Shown here: one piece after another, positions 1 through 12,526 of the stretch
How positions within the stretch are numbered: the stretch's first letter is position 1
Layout: the number at the start of each line of letters is the position of its first letter
Source of the DNA: Saturnia japonica
Lineage: Eukaryota; Arthropoda; Insecta; Lepidoptera; Saturniidae
Direction: 5' to 3'
Length of the DNA: 64,000 nt
NCBI GenBank assembly: GCA_033032175.1
Contig: CM065311.1
Coordinates: 2,349,190 to 2,413,189, forward strand
Notes under the pieces: generated by a model
Seen by the model: the letters and a program-made list of their open reading frames with translations, nothing else
Told to the model about the DNA's origin: nothing
The model's database searches: none
Translations under genes and position numbers: made by a program

Positions 1-318
1 TACTTCCACTTAAAAGTTTTCATGGTCACGTCTCAACCACAGAGGTTACATTTATCAATGATCTACTTTTTATTTTCGTTTACAAAAATTTTTATGAATA
101 CAGTGTTCCATGGAAATATTAAATTCGAAGATAGACTAAAATCTATAAAACTGCAATAATATTTAGAAAATACTGATGACGTCATGACCGCAGACTTTTC
201 GTGATGTGACGTCACGCCACGCGCTTATTCACAGACACTACACAAGCGCAATCTGTAAATGTGTTGAACGTGCCAGCTTTAGTTAATCGACCTCTACAGC
301 CAATATAACATAACATAC

Positions 319-565
319 CATCACGCCTGTATCCCCGAAGGGTTAGGCAGAAGTGTACTAATGTACACCTATAGTTCGCCCTGTATGTTTTTTAGGTCCC
401 ATGTAATAGGCGGCGAGCCTATTGCTATTAATCGGGCACAAAGCCAAACTCCAAGATGCTACTGGGAATTTCATAGAAAACCCCAATAAAACTTTGCTCG
501 ATCTGTGCATCGAACCCAGGACCTTGATCATAGCAGTCGTGCTTACGAACACTAGGCATTTAGTA
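319..565 (-). repeat. tRNA-derived SINE, family A, copy 1
   Basis: Read on the minus strand, this starts with a tRNA-like head holding a B-box-type motif near 510-525. It continues through a conserved body and ends near 320 in a tail reading towards ACAGGCGTGATGG. The same head, body and tail order recurs at about 11441-11660, 16477-16710 and 42918-43172, with partial copies at 8980-9130 and 61225-61395. Repetition within the window is direct evidence. The SINE label rests on the tRNA-like head. Confidence 0.65.
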
Positions 566-879
566 ATTCTACGTAACAAAATGAAGTCATAGAAATATTT
601 TTATAATTTTACTGGTACCTTCAATTAAAGAAAAGTAGTATTATGGTTTTATCTTGACCTCTCGCCAGTGAGGACTTTTTCATTTTATATTAATGTATAG
701 AAATTTTATTAAATTGAAATCTGTAAGTACTTACTTAATTAATATATATAAAGTGGTAAGGGATACGATTTCAACGTTGTAAGTTATACTGTTGCAGTAT
801 GGACGTATTCATTTTTCATTTTACCTTATGTATAAATTAATAGACCAGTTATATAAATTAGTAGGATAGAGGTAATGCA

Positions 880-1185
880 ATGATGGCTAAGTTGGTAGCG
901 TGTACGGACTCTGGATCGATCGACGTGTGTTCGAATCCCCGCAATAAGCCTGAGCTCTCGATTAAAGAAAACATCGTGATGAAACCATAGAATGATGGTA
1001 GGGTTTTTTCCAATGCCCGCCAGACTAGTTACCACCCTTAAGTTGAAAACCTGTCACCAAACACCAATAGGTGTGTTCCGGCAGATTCACTTGAGAGCCA
1101 GTATCCACTAGGCTTAGCGTACTACAATCTTGGGTCATATCGTCACATAAGATCAGGTGAGGTTGTGGCCACAATGCTAAATCTT
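880..1185 (+). repeat. tRNA-derived SINE, family B, copy 1
   Basis: A tRNA-like head at about 881-945 contains an A-box-like TGGCTAAGTTGG and a B-box-like GTTCGAATCC. The body carries AAACATCGTGATGAAACCAT and a tail near GATCAGGTGAGGTTGTGGCC. Related copies lie at about 39466-39680, 54802-54950 (inverted) and 56878-57190. It is not a functional tRNA gene: no clean cloverleaf is visible and the body is repeated elsewhere. Confidence 0.6.
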
Positions 1186-1294
1186 TAACAATAAACTAAA
1201 ATAACTCCATTATTCCTATTAAACTATAAGTAATGAAAACATCTGAACATATTGTTAATTTTTTATTCAATCATTGCAATAAACAAATAACTGC

Positions 1295-3129
1295 TTAAGC
1301 GTTAGACTGGATCCAAGAAGTATAACGGGAAACACGAGCGTTGACACCAGGGAAGCGAGCAAGCCCACAACCCTCTCCCCAAGAGCACACACCAACAACG
1401 ATTCCATTGTGGTAGAGAGGGCCGCCAGAGTCACCCTGGCACTGGTCGCGACCACCGACGTCGAGCCAGCCGGAGCACAGCATGTTGTCGGTGACGGTAT
1501 GGCCAATAGAAGCGTAGCGAGTTCTGCATGTAGCCTGGTTGACTGTCCAAATTTGGACATGACGAAGTTGCTCGGATAAAGAACCACCAGCCTGGAAAAT
1601 AAATTATTAGCTAGAAAACTGATATGTCAGTTTAAGTGTTGATAACTATTATGAGAAAACTTACACTAGTAGTACCCCATCCAGCTGCCCAGACAACTTG
1701 ATTGTCGGCAAGGTTGTAGTTAGATCCAGCAATGCTAGCGGGACGTACAGCATTGTTGATGTAGACAATGTTGCTGGCGGTGCGCATCATCGCGATGTCA
1801 TGATCAAGAGTCCATCTGTTGTAGCTAGGGTGAATGATGTAAGTGTTAAGAGCGAGGACGGTTCCACCGCTGCTTGCCCAAGTTGAACCTAAACGAATTG
1901 TCCAGGAACGTACTGCGTCACCGCTGTAAATTAAAATAATATTAATACAAATAATAGGAATTCTAAAAGTTACAAATCTTGCCTTATTATCACATTATAC
2001 TCACAATGGGCAGTGGGCAGCAGTGAGGACGGATCTATTGTTGATAATGGTTCCACCGCAAGATTGTCTGCCGTTGAACAGCAGGGCAGCAATGGTTGGA
2101 TACTGAGCAATCGTAGTCACAGACCCACCCACAATCCTTTGTGGATTAGCGGGGACGGCTATTTCATAAAATAAAATAAAAATTAGAACAGCACTAAGAA
2201 ATTCTGAAACTTTTATTACTCAAAACTATTTTAGTAATAAGAAGCTTTCAGTCACTAATTCGCCAAAGATTTATAATATAACTAACGGTGTCTCGCGGCT
2301 CCGCACACGTTTTTAGGCAGTAATTATTTTCATCTCGTAATTTTGTTTTCACTCATATTTTTGACCATACATATACGCTATCAATTAAGCAATTACTTAA
2401 ACTTCCCGTGTACAAAATTTCATCAAAATCGGTTGAGAACTATATTTCACCGACTTCAACAAAAGGCGGGAGGGAGGTTAGTAAATTCGAAAGTTTTATT
2501 TTTATGGATGTTCCGTAATAACTTCTTTGTTTATGAACAGATTTAGATGACTCTTTTTTTCTTGGATAGAGATACCTCAAGAGAGGTCTCATTTTAATTA
2601 TATTGTTGTGGAACCTTCAACTTCGAAGATACACAAGGGAACTCTTCTAAATCAGTTAAGTTAGTTTTCTTTTTTGTTAAAAATTGTCAAGTTTTAAAGA
2701 TTCCTAAATGTATTATTGACGATTGCTATAACCTATGAATTAAGGAATAACGTATGCTTCCTGTCCAAAAAACTTGGTCAGAACCTGTATAAAGTTGATG
2801 TAAATGTAATTTTTTGAAATTGTTTATTATTTACAATTTCTAAAACTAATATTGACAATTTATAGCCCATCAATTATGGAATGACTAATGCTTCCTGTTG
2901 ACCCAATTTCGTAAAAATCTGTTATGAATTAATAATATATTTTTACGTTTTCTAAATGTAACAGCACTAACACATTCTAAAGTTTTTATTTATTACTCAA
3001 AATTATTGCAGAAATAAAAAGCTTACAGTCACTGATTCTGAAGGAACCAAAGATTTAGATGTAGTATAATATTCACATACCTGCGACAGACGCGACGGCA
3101 ACGGCCAATAGAACGAAGAGACTATGCAT
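1295..3129 (-). CDS. Trypsin-type serine protease T1 (4 exons)
   Basis: This is a secreted digestive endopeptidase that would cut after Arg or Lys, most likely in the midgut lumen. Coding exons (minus strand) are 3081-3129, 2005-2158, 1665-1923 and 1295-1591. All introns are GT-AG, in phases 1, 2 and 0, and the joined frame gives 252 residues. The signal peptide is about residues 1-17. The activation peptide ends at Arg24 and mature IVGG starts at 25. The triad is His65 (AAHC), Asp110 and Ser209 (GDSGGP), and Asp203 gives trypsin specificity. Six cysteines fit three disulfides. The start was chosen because it gives a signal peptide and follows a TATA box by about 45 bases. A poly(A) signal lies near 1262-1267. 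The protein has no lysine. The family call is secure; gut expression is inferred. Confidence 0.93.
2284..2960 (-). repeat. Helitron-like interspersed repeat (family H2)
   Basis: Lies in intron 1 of T1. The left edge contains CGCGGCTCCGCACACG, followed by AGTAATTATTTTCATCTCG. Sequence of the same order occurs at 33355-33700 (same strand) and at 44945-45606 and 54350-54560 (opposite strand). The opposite-strand copies end in CACACCGCT(A/G)GTT. Such ends resemble lepidopteran non-autonomous Helitrons, but that assignment is inferred. A second repeat (H4) overlaps about 2455-2710. Confidence 0.4.
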
Positions 3130-3170
3130 TTTGACTTCCCAAATGAGTGATTAATGAGGTGGTTCATTAG

Positions 3171-3178
3171 TATTTATA
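3171..3178 (-). promoter_or_regulatory. TATA box of T1
   Basis: TATAAATA on the minus strand, about 45 bases upstream of the T1 ATG. The equivalent position in T2 and T3 carries the same octamer. Confidence 0.6.
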
Positions 3179-3179
3179 C

Positions 3180-5750
3180 TAAACGGTGCGGCGATGCATG
3201 GTGATAATAATCGAAAATTATCGAAAATTTGATGAGTAAAGATAAGAAATTACTTGCCTATCATACCCAGTTTCGCTAATCATTCGACTCAGTCCATCAG
3301 GACCGGTCTATGATAAAGGATGGTAATCCTAACGGTGTAATCGTATCAAAATTAAAGTTAGTGATTATTTTTTCGATATTTTTATTGGGTTTTCGAGTTA
3401 AAAGTCACAAAATTTCCTTGTATCACAGATAAATGAAGTTATTTTAATCATTACATTACTGGATTCGATACAACTTTATTCAAGATTTGATGATGGTTTT
3501 AGTGTTGATATTTTTTTGTTGTATTCTACATACATACGAAGTCGCAGGCGATTCCTGGTTGGTTATATTTTGGCTGATCTTTAAACTCAACACTTGGAAG
3601 CGCTTCTGTGAGATGGGTTTTCCGCCAAATATACGTATAGTGATCGTTGCGACCCAGCGCTGCACGAGTACCAGAGTTCGACCATATTCAAGAACATGAG
3701 CATTTTGGTAATTTATCGTTCTCATTTTCAAACATAAATAGTAGTAATTTACTATGAAATAATTGTACTAATAACACTATTTGCACCGAGTATATATGAG
3801 TACGACATATGTCTTGGCGATTCAACTACAGAAACTAGAAGTTAAATGTAATTATCATGCATAAAAAAAAAATTATTAACAGTCACAGTACCAGGTAAAA
3901 GTAGTAAATTACCTGCATTAACTTTAATCAAGAATTATTTATTTATTTAATACGAAATTCTCAGGTATCTATATAAATAAAATGATCGAGGTTTGCCATT
4001 GTACGCGCATCACGCAAAAAGTACTGGACACATTTTGAAAAAAAAAATATTTTTCTTTCTTCTCTGAAAATAAATCGGTCAAGTTGGGAGTAGAAGTCGC
4101 ACTCTGAGGGTTCCGAACTTATAACATTACTTACCGTACATTACTGTAAAGATTTTTACATAAATATTGTTTATCTCTGTCTGTCTGTCTGTTAGTATGC
4201 TTATAACACAAGAACAACTCGGTGAATATTTATCTTTATTTTATAGATGTTTTATTAAAAAGGTTTCAGATCACGTTTTGTAACGTAATGTAACAAAATA
4301 TAACGAAAAACAAGTAATGATAATATAATATCAACTAGGAAAAAAATCACTACCAGCACGCTTTTTTGGAATACGCTGCTAAAAGCGTTAAACATACGAA
4401 AATAGAAATAAAAAACAAATAGATAATAGAAAAATCTTATACAATATTCCAAACGTTTGTGTAAACTAGAAAGATCTATACCCACTATAACCAACTGTAA
4501 TATTTAAACCACAATAAGTAATTTCATTTTACAGAAAAAATTAAAAATATTTATGTTATGTTAGAAATATACGTAAGACAACAATAAATGAATTTTATGG
4601 TCAAAAAAGCGACCCGGTTTATTGTTTATTATTAGGTTTAAATATAACATTATATGCAGAACTTGTAAGAGAGCTTTCAAAATTGTATGTAGCTTAGGAA
4701 TATCCTGTAGGTTTTGATAATCGGTCAGAGAGTGTGGCTTTTAGCCTTTCTTTATTGAAGGGCTGAACCGACTGTGTCTTTTTATTGTATATTGTATTAA
4801 CATAGAAAATTGCTTTTTGTACAGCAGTTTGGGGTCATAAATCTTAGTATTCGATATTAATTTTAACTATATTTTTAATCCTTATCGAGAAAAATAAATA
4901 AAACTTAATATATTTTTGTTACATCATAGTTCCACACTGGAATATAAATCTTTTATTTGTGATTTTTCCCTTAACTTTTTTTTGGATTTAGGGGTAATAA
5001 CCAAATATACTCTAACGCAAATCAAAGACTGGTTTCCTAATATCAATTTAGCCTACGACTTTATCATTATTTACCCTAATTCTTCAACCTTCCTCCGATT
5101 TTAAATAGATGTTTCCCTAAGCTATGCTTCCCCTCTTAAATTATTAAGATTAATACATCAATTTCTTATATTTTCCGTTCGGTACATCATTTAGAGTAAT
5201 TTATCTACTCCTACGTAGAGCTTAAACTATACAATATAATCTTAATTTAACAAAGCTTCCCTTCTCTTTTTATTCGTACATTATTACATCCAAGCTTCAC
5301 CTTCTCTTTTAAGTTCTTTACTCTAGTTGTCAAATCTTTCACAATACCGAACATTTAATACACCTTAAAACGCCAGTAACATTCTTAATATATCACAAAA
5401 TAAGCTGAGAAATTGCCAAAACATCACAAACATACACATCCGTAACATGTCATAAACAATAATAATACAATACAATAAATAATAAACATACTGTAATTAA
5501 AACCCAAAAAACATTCAATAATTATAACGACGATAACAATGATATTATAAAAGGCATTACTTATAATATCATTGGACGATAACATACAATATCGGAAATA
5601 TAACAGAAATTCACACCGAGAAGTAAAACGTCTTTAAATAACGTCAGTATACAAAATTTTTAATTTAGTTTAGACACAAAAGAGACTAGAGATTTTCTAC
5701 ACCTAAAAAACGTCTTGCCACAAAAATTAAAATTTACCTATTTCTCTTAC
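3180..5750. other. Intergenic AT-rich stretch, no gene seen
   Basis: No credible coding exon was found on either strand. It holds short AT-rich ORFs without recognisable motifs and repeat debris near 3950-4040 and 4160-4200, including a short CTGT-rich run. A small hairpin with 13-14 base arms lies near 5539-5574. Confidence 0.5.
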
Positions 5751-5759
5751 TCGCTAATC

Positions 5760-5955
5760 TAACGATTTTTTCCAGTAAGTCCATAAGTGGACCTCTGGTG
5801 TCCTTGTCTGTAATCAAATGCTACAGGGAATCCCTCTCAATCCTGCTCCCAAGTCTGAACTTGAGGTCGAACCTGGACGAGCCGAAACGCGGACAATCTA
5901 CGATGAGATGGAAGATTGTCTCGACAGTATCCGGGTCTCATTTTTTGTTAACAAC
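5760..5955 (-). pseudogene. Non-LTR retrotransposon C-terminal relic
   Basis: Read on the minus strand, the translation contains ETIFHLIVDCPRF followed by a leucine-rich tail. This resembles the C-terminal segment after the reverse transcriptase of R1-type non-LTR elements, where E-[TH]-x-x-H-L-x-x-x-C-P-x-[FY] is typical. A stop codon interrupts it and no reverse transcriptase lies next to it. Confidence 0.45.
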
Positions 5956-7160
5956 CTTGTTAAAAGAACTTCCTTCGTATCAAATTTCCAGACTGTAGGT
6001 AAGCCTGCGGAAAATAACTTATATGGTTTGATATTCGGTTTGTGAGCGTTATTTGAACTATGAAGTGCCGTATCTCTTTAATGCGCTAAAATAGTTTTTT
6101 TTTTTTACAGCAGCTTGAGGCCATAGACTTTTGTATATGATATTAATTTCGAATATGTAGCTTAAGCCATGTTCGAAAAATAGTGTCTTGACACGCGGAC
6201 GGACAGCCAGCCAGCCAACCAGCCAGACGGACAACAAATTGATTCTATAAGGGTTCCGTTGTTTTTTTCATTACGAGTTACGGAACCCTAAAAATTATCA
6301 CGATACCACGATTATAAATAATAATTCTGCAGCCCACACGAGCGAAGCTACGGGCACGGCTAGTATATTATAAAAATCTACATGGATATGAATATAAATA
6401 GTCATTTAAGAAATTTCATAATTTTTATCCATACATGTATAGTAAGAACTTGTTAATACTTCCATGGTAAATAAAATAAATAAGAAGTAATAATAAAAAA
6501 ACGCCTTTTATTTCCAATTTTAATGTAAAGTAATGTAATGTAAAGAAAAAAACATTTTTATCATCAACCTTCAAAAAATTGTGCGCACCCAAAATTTTTT
6601 GTTATCTTCGATATCATACTTTCGATATCTCGTGTTTTTTTTTTTGTTTGTTATTTCGGATAATTTACTTCACAGCTATTTATAAATCGTTTTACTACAT
6701 TCATAGTTGGTATATATATTAGAATTTGTGATAAAAGACGTAACCACACTCGAATAGGTGTATGACAAAAGATTTTCAACTCTTTCACTTTGAGAATACG
6801 CAAGGAAAATCGTTGCAGATATTAACTCATATTATACAAAAGACATAATAATTGAGTAGGAGTGAAAAAATAAAATTTTGCAATTATTCTTTAGGAAAGT
6901 TATACTTCTATAATAAATACTTTTATAATTACTAATTGTTAATATCTAGGGAATAATGTCGCATTATAGCATATCTGTTTGAGTATAATTTAATTTAAAA
7001 AATATGTAGCACAAAAAACTCCAAACAACTTTCAATGTATATTGTATGTAATGTATATATATTAAATCTAACTAAAATATATTGTTATCATTATCAACAT
7101 TGTTTGTTTTGTCGTATAATTTTAAATTTCACACTATATTTAAAATATATTACCTAAAGT
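5956..7160. other. Intergenic repeat debris
   Basis: No gene seen. A repeat edge ending in CGAAGCTACGGGCACGGCTAGT lies near 6340-6364. It resembles the 3' ends of lepidopteran Helitron-like elements and recurs near 9830, 11910, 26830 and 47560. The rest is AT-rich with long T and A runs. Confidence 0.4.
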
Positions 7161-7165
7161 ATAAT

Positions 7166-8415
7166 ATACGAGGCGTGTATCCGTACTTTCGGGACACACC
7201 TTCTATATTATACTGGAGTACAGGTCGGAACCTGTACCCGTAAGTTCGCGCTAAAACGTCTGAGTGACCTTTATGAAGTAGTTCACGAAGTCATTGGCTA
7301 TCATGGCAAACGACGAGATTTGTTATTTCGAACGCAGTGTGTCTTTACGTACATGTCGATTTCGCGTTCGTCGGATTTTGTTATCGTTAAAAATGTCTAA
7401 GAGATCGAAACGAATTTGCATAAAGTTTTGCTCCAAACTCGGAAAGAGTTGTGGAGAGGTTTGTATGAGCTTAACTCAAATAAAATAGTAGTACAAGCTA
7501 TTCAAAAACGGTAGCACAAGTGTCGATAGCGATCCCCGTTCTGGCTGACCTTCAAGCGCGACAGCACTGAAAAACATCGAGCGTGTGCAACTCGCTATTG
7601 CGTAAAATCTGTAAACTTGTATTTCGAGAATCCTGGCCGAGAATTTGGGAATGACTCGTGTGTGTACGAAATTCATTCCAAAATTACTCTGCTCTACGCA
7701 GAAAATGCTTCGCTTCGAAATCGCTCACGACAACATAGAAATGGTTATTATTGATGAAAATGTGCTCCGGAAGATTATTATCGGTCATGAATCCTGGGCT
7801 TACGGTTATAACCCCGAAACGAAACAACAATCCTCACAATGGAAGCTTCCATCTGAGCCACGACCGAAGAAAGCACGTCAGAGTCGGAGCAACGTCAAGT
7901 CCATGTTAATTGTTTTCTTCGATTTCGAAGGTGTCGTATATCACTAATATGCAGCGAGAGTTACAAACAATTTTAAACAATTTTACCGCGGAGTTCTGAT
8001 AAGATTGCGTGACGCGTTGAGAAGGAAACGGCCGCATTTTTGAGCGAGCGGCGATTGACTTGTTCTATGATAACGCGCCAGAGCATTCATCGAATCTCGT
8101 GAACAGTTTTTAGCGAAACACAATATTAAACAACTCCGTCAGCCTCCGTATAGTCCCGACATAGCTTCTTGCGACTTTTGGCTGTTCCCAAAACTCAAAA
8201 TTTCGCTCAAAGGACACCGGGTAGATGACAGAGAGACGGTTTAAACAAATGCGACGCGTGCACTCATGGCCATTCGTAACTGTATTAGGATCTGTTAGCA
8301 CCGATGAGAGAATCTTATTCAGTCGAAAGGGGACTACTTCGAAGGATGCCATGAGCCGGATGACGAAAAATAATGCTAGTGCAAAGTTACAGGTACAAGT
8401 CGGATATTTTTGAGA
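7166..8415 (+). pseudogene. Mariner transposase relic 1
   Basis: Plus-strand pieces match mariner transposase in order. An N-terminal block lies at about 7370-7490. A central block at 7645-7947 contains ESWAYGYNPETKQQSSQW and then NVKSMLIVFFDFEG. A C-terminal block near 8130-8220 contains PPYSPDIASCDFWLFPK. These blocks are diagnostic of the family. Frameshifts separate them, and the first catalytic Asp appears as His in GHESW, so the enzyme is dead. The left end near 7166 reads TACGAGG, mariner-like; the right end is not clear. Confidence 0.8.
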
Positions 8416-8449
8416 CACAGTTATTTACATAACTGAAACATAATATATA

Positions 8450-8710
8450 GACCATATAAATATCCACACGTGTAAAAATGCATCGCAAGTGTTGCTATAG
8501 ACTATAAACGAGAATCATACCAAATTTCATCAAATTCGATCTAGTATTTTTTTGCGTAAATGACGTAAAAACTAACAGACAAATATATAAACATTTCAAA
8601 AACTGATAGCATGTGTTCTGTCTATGATTCTAAACCCCTCGTAGTATTTTTTTCAAAAATATATTTAATGTATAGATTTCGACTCTTCACTATTTTTAGC
8701 TAAATATAAT
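8450..8710 (-). repeat. Interspersed repeat, family H3, copy 1
   Basis: Recurs at 52900-53190 and 54945-55190 in the same orientation and at 16180-16440 inverted. Shared elements are a segment for 'atgcatcctaaat' followed by 'actataaacga', then ATGTGTTCTGTC(C/T)ATGATT. No coding capacity is seen. It is probably a non-autonomous Helitron or a similar element. Confidence 0.45.
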
Positions 8711-8979
8711 ATAGGAAACCGTGGCTGAATGATAGTTCTATCAACTCATAGCTCAAACCACTTGTAGTGGTGCATACAAACACGTATGCAAAATGCAAGC
8801 TGACAGTTTAGCCACCGTGGACCGGTAGTCCTTCACGTTTCCCCAGCCATGTTTAACGTTTGTAATCGCGTTTGCATACTACATCACGGACCCAGCTGTT
8901 CTCTTGAGCGTAATATGTTTTCTGTGTCGATAATAATTAAATAAGACTTTAGTGAACTTTGTTGAAGCTTTTTATTTAA

Positions 8980-9130
8980 AAAGTAGCAGCCAGGAGTTTG
9001 GCCTTGTGCCCGATTAATGTCAATAGGCTCGCTACCTATTACATGGGACCTAAAAACATACACGGTGAACTGTGGGTGTACATTGGTACACCTCTGCCTA
9101 ACCCATCGGCGATACAGGCGTGATGGTATG
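8980..9130 (+). repeat. SINE family A, copy 2 (5' truncated)
   Basis: Lacks the tRNA-like head and keeps the body and the tail, ending near ACAGGCGTGATGG. It matches the body of the copies at 42918-43172 and 16477-16710. Confidence 0.6.
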
Positions 9131-10131
9131 TTTATGTATTTATATTTACTGGAATAAAGTGAAAACATACCAAATTATTTAATCGTTTCATAATTTTCAG
9201 TAAAACCAATAAATGGAAATGTAACTATATTTATTTTCCAACAGTATTCATAGATGGCGCTGTACGGCTTTGTTTAAATTATCACGAAATTCGTTCAATT
9301 TTTATTGTGACATTTAAGTATATTTTCTGTAAGCATGTATATTATTAATTTAAGAATGAGCTTATGTTAATGTTAATTATCTATACAATTAATAACATTG
9401 AAGTGTCTGTTTGTAATGTCAAAATAACAGCTTTTTACTAAATGCTTATGAAAGTATATTCGTGTCGTCTCGTCTCGTCAAAATTGGTCGCACCGTTTCG
9501 TAGATTACCCGGAACAAAGAGACAGACACACAGACAAAAATTTTAAAAATGGTTTAAATTAAGCTAGTTTTATTTCAGAAAAAGAATTAGGGTTCCAAAC
9601 AAATAAAAAAACTTGTAATGGTGAATCAGTTCGGGCGCTTAAATAAGCCATTTAAAGTAAACTATAAGAGATATAGCAAATAAATGTATCACATAATCTT
9701 AGGCATTAAAAAGACCTACAAAATTTCGGGAGAGTATACATCTATATTCTAAGGAACACCCACAATAAGCATTTTTGTATTTAAAATAGCCGGAGCGGGG
9801 AGCAAGTTTCGCGCGGGCATTCTATAGTCCACGTGAGCGAAGCCACGGGCACAGCTAGTTTTTAAGTATATTTAGATACATTTTAATGTTAATTTTATAC
9901 ATTTAAATAAGTAAGAATGCCATTCTAACTAGATTTTTACGATACATGTCATTGTTTGGTGTTTTTGCACAATTTTAATTTTATTACATTACACTAAATA
10001 GATACACCATAAAGCATTATAATTATTCTCTAGAAAATAACGGTTTATAAAAATAAAGCTAATAAACTTAGCTTTCTGTAAAAGATTGCAAAACTGAACA
10101 TTTTTTTTTTGCCTACATGTATTTATATATA
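9131..10131. other. Intergenic AT-rich stretch with repeat edge
   Basis: No gene seen. A Helitron-like 3' edge, CCACGGGCACAGCTAGTT, lies near 9842-9860. The remainder is AT-rich without support for exons. Confidence 0.4.
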
Positions 10132-11417
10132 CAGTGGTGGTCGTATAATTAGAAACACTACCAACGGTCCTTGACATTATGTAAGATACTTCACCGCAAT
10201 CGTTTTTATATTGTAAATAAACAATAAATAGGACAACAATAATATGTTCAACAATTTATCATTTATTAGAAAAACAATATAAATCCCATTACACAAATGC
10301 ACTTTCAATATTACATTAAGGACAAACATTTAAATCAGTTTTAAGTTGTGAACAATAATGGTCAACTAATTAGAAACAACAAAAAAAAGTATAAAAACCA
10401 ATATTTTTTATTAATCCATTTTGTCAATCCATTGATCCATTGTACCTTCAATCTTCCGAACGGGTCCAACTCCACATCCGGAAAAAACACCACCAAACTT
10501 TAATCTTACCGCCACCGTGCTTGACTATACGCCTTGTATATTAATAATTAAAAGCATTGTTTACAGGACGTCTAACATAGCGTTTTCTATCGGAATTTAC
10601 CATATTTATTTTTGTTTATCTGAAAATAACACTTTTTTCCATTCTCGTACCGTTCAATTAACATAATTTTTAGCGAATAATAATCGCTTCTCTCGGTGTT
10701 GCTTGGTAAGAAGCGGTACCTTTCAAGAGATTCTTCCAAAACAATTTAGCTTCCACTAATCTTAGGCGTATCAGTCTTGACGAGATGTTTCACGGGTTAT
10801 CGGGCTAAAAAACTTCATTTGTAATCTGGTTGGAGCCTTTACTTGGGCTTTTTTAGCAACACGAACTATTAGCGTATCTTCTCTGGGAGAGGTTTTTCTT
10901 GGCCGAGCCTTTCTAAGAACATTTTCAACATTTTCATATGTTTTATAATGATCAATTGCATTAACAATTTAAATGCTCAGCTATTGTTCTGTACGCCCAT
11001 TTATGATCTATATGTAAATTAACAATTATTTGCCTAGTTGACGCGTCACAACTTTAATTTTTTCCCATTTTGAACAAAATAAAATTCTGATTAAATTTTG
11101 AATTGCCGCCGAATTATTGAAAAAACCTAAAAAGAAATGTTATTCTCCAATTAAAAAAAAATAAACGAGCTATGGATGCTTTTTTAAAATGTTTCTAATT
11201 AGGCATCCAAGCGATTAGTAACAGAAAATAAACTCATTAAACATGTGTAAGACTCATTTTGTAATTAAAAGTAAGATATGTTTTATATTGTATGTATTTA
11301 ATGAGTTTCTTATTTGTGTGGCTATATTGTATGTGTATATTTTTTACGAACATTTGTACGTTGAAGTTATAATTTCTTTATTAATAAGAAATGTTTCTAA
11401 TTATATGACCACCACTG
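10132..11417 (-). mobile_element. Tc1-like DNA transposon, copy 1 (both ends, internally deleted)
   Basis: The left end CAGTGGTGGTCGTATAATT at 10132 and the inverse right end at about 11394-11417 form terminal inverted repeats. They are flanked by TA at 10130-10131 and 11418-11419, the Tc1/mariner target. The interior at 10430-10980 matches the transposase-coding interior of the copy at 61762-63005 but lacks the C-terminal catalytic segment, so this copy cannot encode an active enzyme. Length is 1286 bp. Confidence 0.8.
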
Positions 11418-11440
11418 TATATATATATATATATACACAT

Positions 11441-11665
11441 ACACCACGCCTGTATTCTTCGAAGGGGTTAAGCAGAGGTGTACATCCACAGTTGGCCGGA
11501 TATGTTTGTAGGTCCCATGTAATAGGGGGCGAGCTTAATCGGGTACAAAGCCAAACTTCGAGCTGCTACTGAGAATTTTTAAAGAAAAACCCAATAACAC
11601 ATTGCTCGACCTAGGAATCGAACACAGGACCTCGAGCATAGCAGTCAGTCCTTATGTCTTTTAAA
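11441..11665 (-). repeat. SINE family A, copy 3
   Basis: Nearly full length, minus orientation. The head near 11610-11660 reads into a B-box-like GTTCGATTCC, and the tail abuts an (AT)n run next to the right end of the Tc1-like element. It closely resembles the copies at 319-565 and 61225-61395. Confidence 0.65.
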
Positions 11666-11792
11666 TAATATCGGTATGATTGTTAAACTGTGATATCGGT
11701 TAATATTTAAAATTATTTTATTTGGGTATTATCAAAGTTTATATGGGTCAATTACCATAGGATGAAATTGTTTATTTTTTCTCACTGAATAT

Positions 11793-11850
11793 ACTACTGT
11801 TAGCCTTAAGAGCCCTGGAGTCTCAGACGGCTTTTACAGCTTGAGATTTG
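11793..11850 (-). mobile_element. Old Jockey-family 3' end relic
   Basis: The segment from ACTGTTAGCCTTA to CGGCTTTTACAGCTT matches the 3' terminus of the full-length Jockey element at 20318-20380 with several changes. It is preceded by a T-rich run (11768-11780) that would be a degraded poly(A) tail in minus orientation. Confidence 0.5.
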
Positions 11851-12526
11851 AATGAGATTGCACCTCAATGAGGTGAGGCTATTTTTCATTCACGAAACGT
11901 ACCACGTGGACGGAGTCGCGTTCACAGCTACTAAAAAATAAAATCATTGAAGTTGGTTTTCTTTTTTGTAAAAAATTGTTTTATAATTACTATTATTATT
12001 ATTGGTATAGTGATATATAGATCAGTCAATACAAAGTAAATATTATCATTGAAAAAGTTAATAAAACTTCCTATGAACAGAATAAGATAAAATTAAAATT
12101 TTGGCTTATCTAGCAACAAAAATCAGCAAAATCGCAAGAAATCGGTATTTCATTTCTATCCACTATTCAAATCTTTTATATTTTTTCATCCACCACACAA
12201 TTGTTTACTTTAATTAGTTTTTTTCTATTAATTCTATATTCTATTCTATTCTATAAAATCTATGAGAGCTTCATAAAAATTCTCGTCAAATTTATTTGCT
12301 AAATTCATTTTAATTTTAATTAATTTTGCAAACATACAGAAAGTAAGAAGCACAACTGAATCTTTTAAATTAACAAAACACAAAAACTTTATAAATTTCA
12401 ACTTTCTAGTATCTTGATATTTATATAGGTGAAGGCATAATCAATATACTGGCAAATTTAAAATACAAATAAAAATGTTATACTGGTTATATTTTTTATT
12501 TTTCTTCAAACCTAACTCATGTAACC

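Noticed and set aside
881..945. Possible tRNA gene
   Set aside because: A- and B-box-like motifs are present, but the segment is the head of a dispersed SINE and no proper cloverleaf is apparent.
1267..1587. 106-codon minus ORF over T1 exon 4, and similar ones at 12517-12765, 17254-17502, 45721-46062 and 56004-56210
   Set aside because: Alternative frames of the trypsin exon 4 sequence. The true frame carries GDSGGP and splices correctly.
4160..4200. CTGT-rich run as a possible CRISPR or satellite array
   Set aside because: A simple short microsatellite inside a dispersed repeat. No spacer structure.
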